Shown one piece after another: positions 62,696-64,000 of a stretch of 64,000 bases of DNA. The notes beneath the pieces are model-generated. The model saw only the letters and a list, made by a program, of their open reading frames with translations, ran no database searches and was not told the origin of the DNA. Numbering within the stretch: position 1 is the first letter of the stretch; the number at the start of each line of letters is the position of its first letter. The position numbers and the translations under genes are program-made. This stretch comes from Streptomyces albus subsp. albus (GTDB taxonomy: Bacteria > Actinomycetota > Actinomycetes > Streptomycetales > Streptomycetaceae), in the NCBI RefSeq assembly GCF_000719865.1, contig NZ_JOID01000001.1:310001-374000 (forward strand), written 5' to 3'.

Positions 62696-62809
62696 CCCGT
62701 CTCTCGTGGTTCCCGCGCACAACAGCCGAGCCGTCAGTTCCTCGTGCCACGGTAGCCTCCGGCGCCCGGCAGCCGTACTGTCGAACCCCGTGACCGAGGA
62801 GGACCTCCG

Positions 62810-63373
62810 ATGCGCAGCGTGACCTACTCGATGGGCGTCTCCCTGGACGGCTACATCGCCGGTCCGGACGGCGAGTTCGCATGGACGGAGCCCGACGAGG
62901 AGGTCTTCCGTTTCTGGATCGACGACATCCGGGAGGTGGGTGTCCACCTGCTGGGGCGGCGGCTGTACGAGACGATGCTGTACTGGGAGACCGCCGACGA
63001 GGATCCGTCGCTCGACGACGCCTCGCGCGAGTGGACCGCGCTGTGGAAGCCGCTGCCGAAGGTGGTGTTCTCCACCACGCTGTCCGAGGTCCAAGGCCGG
63101 GCCCGCCTGGCGTCCGGCGGCCTGGCTGAGGAGATCGAGCGGTTGCGGGCCGAGCCGGGCGAGGGCGACATCGCGATCGGCGGCGCGACGCTCGCCGCCG
63201 AGGCCGCCGCGCTGGGCCTGATCGACGAGTACCGGACCATGGTCCACCCGGTGCTGGTCGGGGGCGGCACCCCGTTCTTTCCGCGGCACGAGCGCCGGGT
63301 GGATCTCGACCTCGTCGAGACCCGCACCTTCGGCTCGAAGGCCGTCTACCTCCGCTACCGCGTGGCGCGTTAG
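62810..63373 (+). CDS. Dihydrofolate-reductase-like (RibD C-terminal) protein
   Basis: A 187-residue protein of the RibD/DHFR superfamily. It starts MRSVTYSMGVSLDGYIAGPD after GAGGACCTCCG. VTYSMGVSLDGYIAG is the substrate/NADPH-binding N-terminus; HLLGRRLYETMLYWE and IAIGGATLAAEAAALGLIDE are the other family segments. These small stand-alone proteins act as general NADPH reductases and are often called dihydrofolate reductase family, though real DHFR activity is unproven. It is divergent from the SUKH gene by about 114 bp. Confidence 0.9.
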   Translation: MRSVTYSMGVSLDGYIAGPDGEFAWTEPDEEVFRFWIDDIREVGVHLLGRRLYETMLYWETADEDPSLDDASREWTALWKPLPKVVFSTTLSEVQGRARLASGGLAEEIERLRAEPGEGDIAIGGATLAAEAAALGLIDEYRTMVHPVLVGGGTPFFPRHERRVDLDLVETRTFGSKAVYLRYRVAR

Positions 63374-63438
63374 CCCGTTCGTCCGCCGGGCCCCGGCCTC
63401 GCCGGTCCGGGCGGTGAGGGGGCGCACCGGGCGGACGG

Positions 63439-63888
63439 TCACAAGGGTGCCGGTGCCATGAGCACCGCGCGGACGGTCTTGCCGCTGGGCGGGCGGGGGA
63501 CGGTCTCCCAGTGGTCGGCGAGGGCGGCGACGAGCGCCAGGCCGCGCCCGCCGGTGCTGAGCGCGTCCGGTTCGGTTGCCGTCGGCGGGAGTTGGGGGCG
63601 GAGCTCCCCGCGGGCGTCGGAGACCTCGACCCGGAGGCGGCCGGCCGGCGGGTCGAGGACGAGCGTCAGCCGGAAGCAGCGGCCGGGCAGACGGCCGTGC
63701 AGGACGGCGTTGTTGGCCAGTTCCGCGACGACGATCTCGGCACGCTCCGTGAGCTCCTGCGGAGCGCCCCAGGAGCGCAGCTCGGTCACGGCGAGGAGCC
63801 GGGCGAGCCGGGCTCCTCGCCGCGTGGACGACAGGAGTTGCGTAGACGTACTGGTGAGCGAGGCGGTGTGCGGTAGCGCGTGGTTCAT
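63439..63888 (-). CDS. RsbW-like ATP-binding protein (anti-sigma factor type)
   Basis: A 149-residue protein with a GHKL ATPase fold, start ATG at 63888 (MNHALPHTASLTST); an earlier start at 63942 would add 18 residues. VVAELANNAVLHG is the N-box; LRVEVSDARGELRP and STGGRGLALVAALADHW are the G-boxes, all as in RsbW/SpoIIAB-like serine kinases. Streptomyces has dozens of these, used to bind anti-anti-sigma factors or to phosphorylate them. The sigma factor or partner is not in the window. The start lies near the right edge, so neighbours are unknown. Confidence 0.9.
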   Translation of the reverse strand: MNHALPHTASLTSTSTQLLSSTRRGARLARLLAVTELRSWGAPQELTERAEIVVAELANNAVLHGRLPGRCFRLTLVLDPPAGRLRVEVSDARGELRPQLPPTATEPDALSTGGRGLALVAALADHWETVPRPPSGKTVRAVLMAPAPL

Positions 63889-64000
63889 GACGCCAGAGTG
63901 GATGCCGGATCCGCGCGAAGGCGAGCCAAGATCCTCGTACACCGCCGCGCGCGTACGGTCACCCGGGGTGAACAGTGCGTGAGGCGGGCCGTGACGCCGC

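Noticed and set aside
47147..64000. Direct repeat of the tRNA-Leu 3' end marking an integrated element
   Set aside because: By eye no second copy of the T-arm/acceptor sequence was found to the right, and no integrase gene is present.

Overview
The window is chromosomal DNA of a Streptomyces (or very close relative). The evidence is the very high G+C content with strong GC3 bias, a complete Pup-proteasome gene set, chaplins, a mycothiol gene (mshC), F420-type oxidoreductases, and a gene order that, from memory, follows the S. coelicolor SCO1640-SCO1680 region. No CRISPR array, insertion sequence, rRNA operon or replication origin was seen.

Region by region. (1) 1-9341, minus strand: the pupylation/proteasome locus, read mpa, dop, pup, prcB, prcA, pafA, two FKBP prolyl isomerases, then the start of pafB, which runs off the left edge. 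Strong hairpins separate mpa/dop, dop/pup, pup/prcB, prcA/pafA, pafA/FKBP and FKBP/pafB. (2) 9594-14825: a small ferredoxin divergent from mpa, a secreted or membrane-anchored unknown, tRNA m1A58 methyltransferase, an M50 site-2-type protease with CBS domains, a RecB-family nuclease and a NarL-type response regulator. (3) 14917-23003, minus strand: two tandem oligopeptide-binding lipoproteins without a transporter, a HAD phosphatase and cobalamin-dependent methionine synthase. (4) 23218-28322: the glycerol regulon gylR-glpF-glpK-glpD, with a shared candidate GylR operator in front of gylR and glpF. (5) 28530-36257: a frameshifted LysM protein, a PAC2 protein, mshC with an uncharacterised actinobacterial trio (PI-kinase-like protein, DUF3090, MSMEG_4193-type phosphomutase), a CorA transporter and an unknown. 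(6) 36258-44043: a possible structured RNA, a nitronate monooxygenase with an 18-bp perfect palindrome upstream, an F420-type luciferase-like oxidoreductase, an aldo/keto reductase overlapping an apparently ATPase-dead RecD-like protein, and two small unknowns. (7) 44157-47231: a long and a short chaplin, an M20 peptidase and tRNA-Leu(GAG).

From the tRNA rightwards (47.3-63.9 kb) the content looks more accessory. It has a CE1/PHB-depolymerase-like esterase, a GH43 and a GH27-CBM13 glycosidase, a stand-alone Clp-N protein, a run of four very small two-helix membrane proteins, a decayed lipoprotein gene, and a 1505-residue secreted protein. That protein has a lysozyme-like domain, a golvesin-type domain and a C-terminal NucA/NucB-type DNase domain, and it faces a SMI1/KNR4 (SUKH) gene, the usual immunity family of polymorphic toxins. 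A RibD/DHFR-like reductase and a RsbW-like ATPase close the window.

The most promising candidates for undescribed biology are the putative secreted nuclease with its SUKH neighbour, the kinase-like/DUF3090/phosphomutase trio upstream of mshC, the degenerate RecD-like protein, and the tandem small membrane proteins. Functions are read from sequence motifs and family knowledge only; no database search was run.
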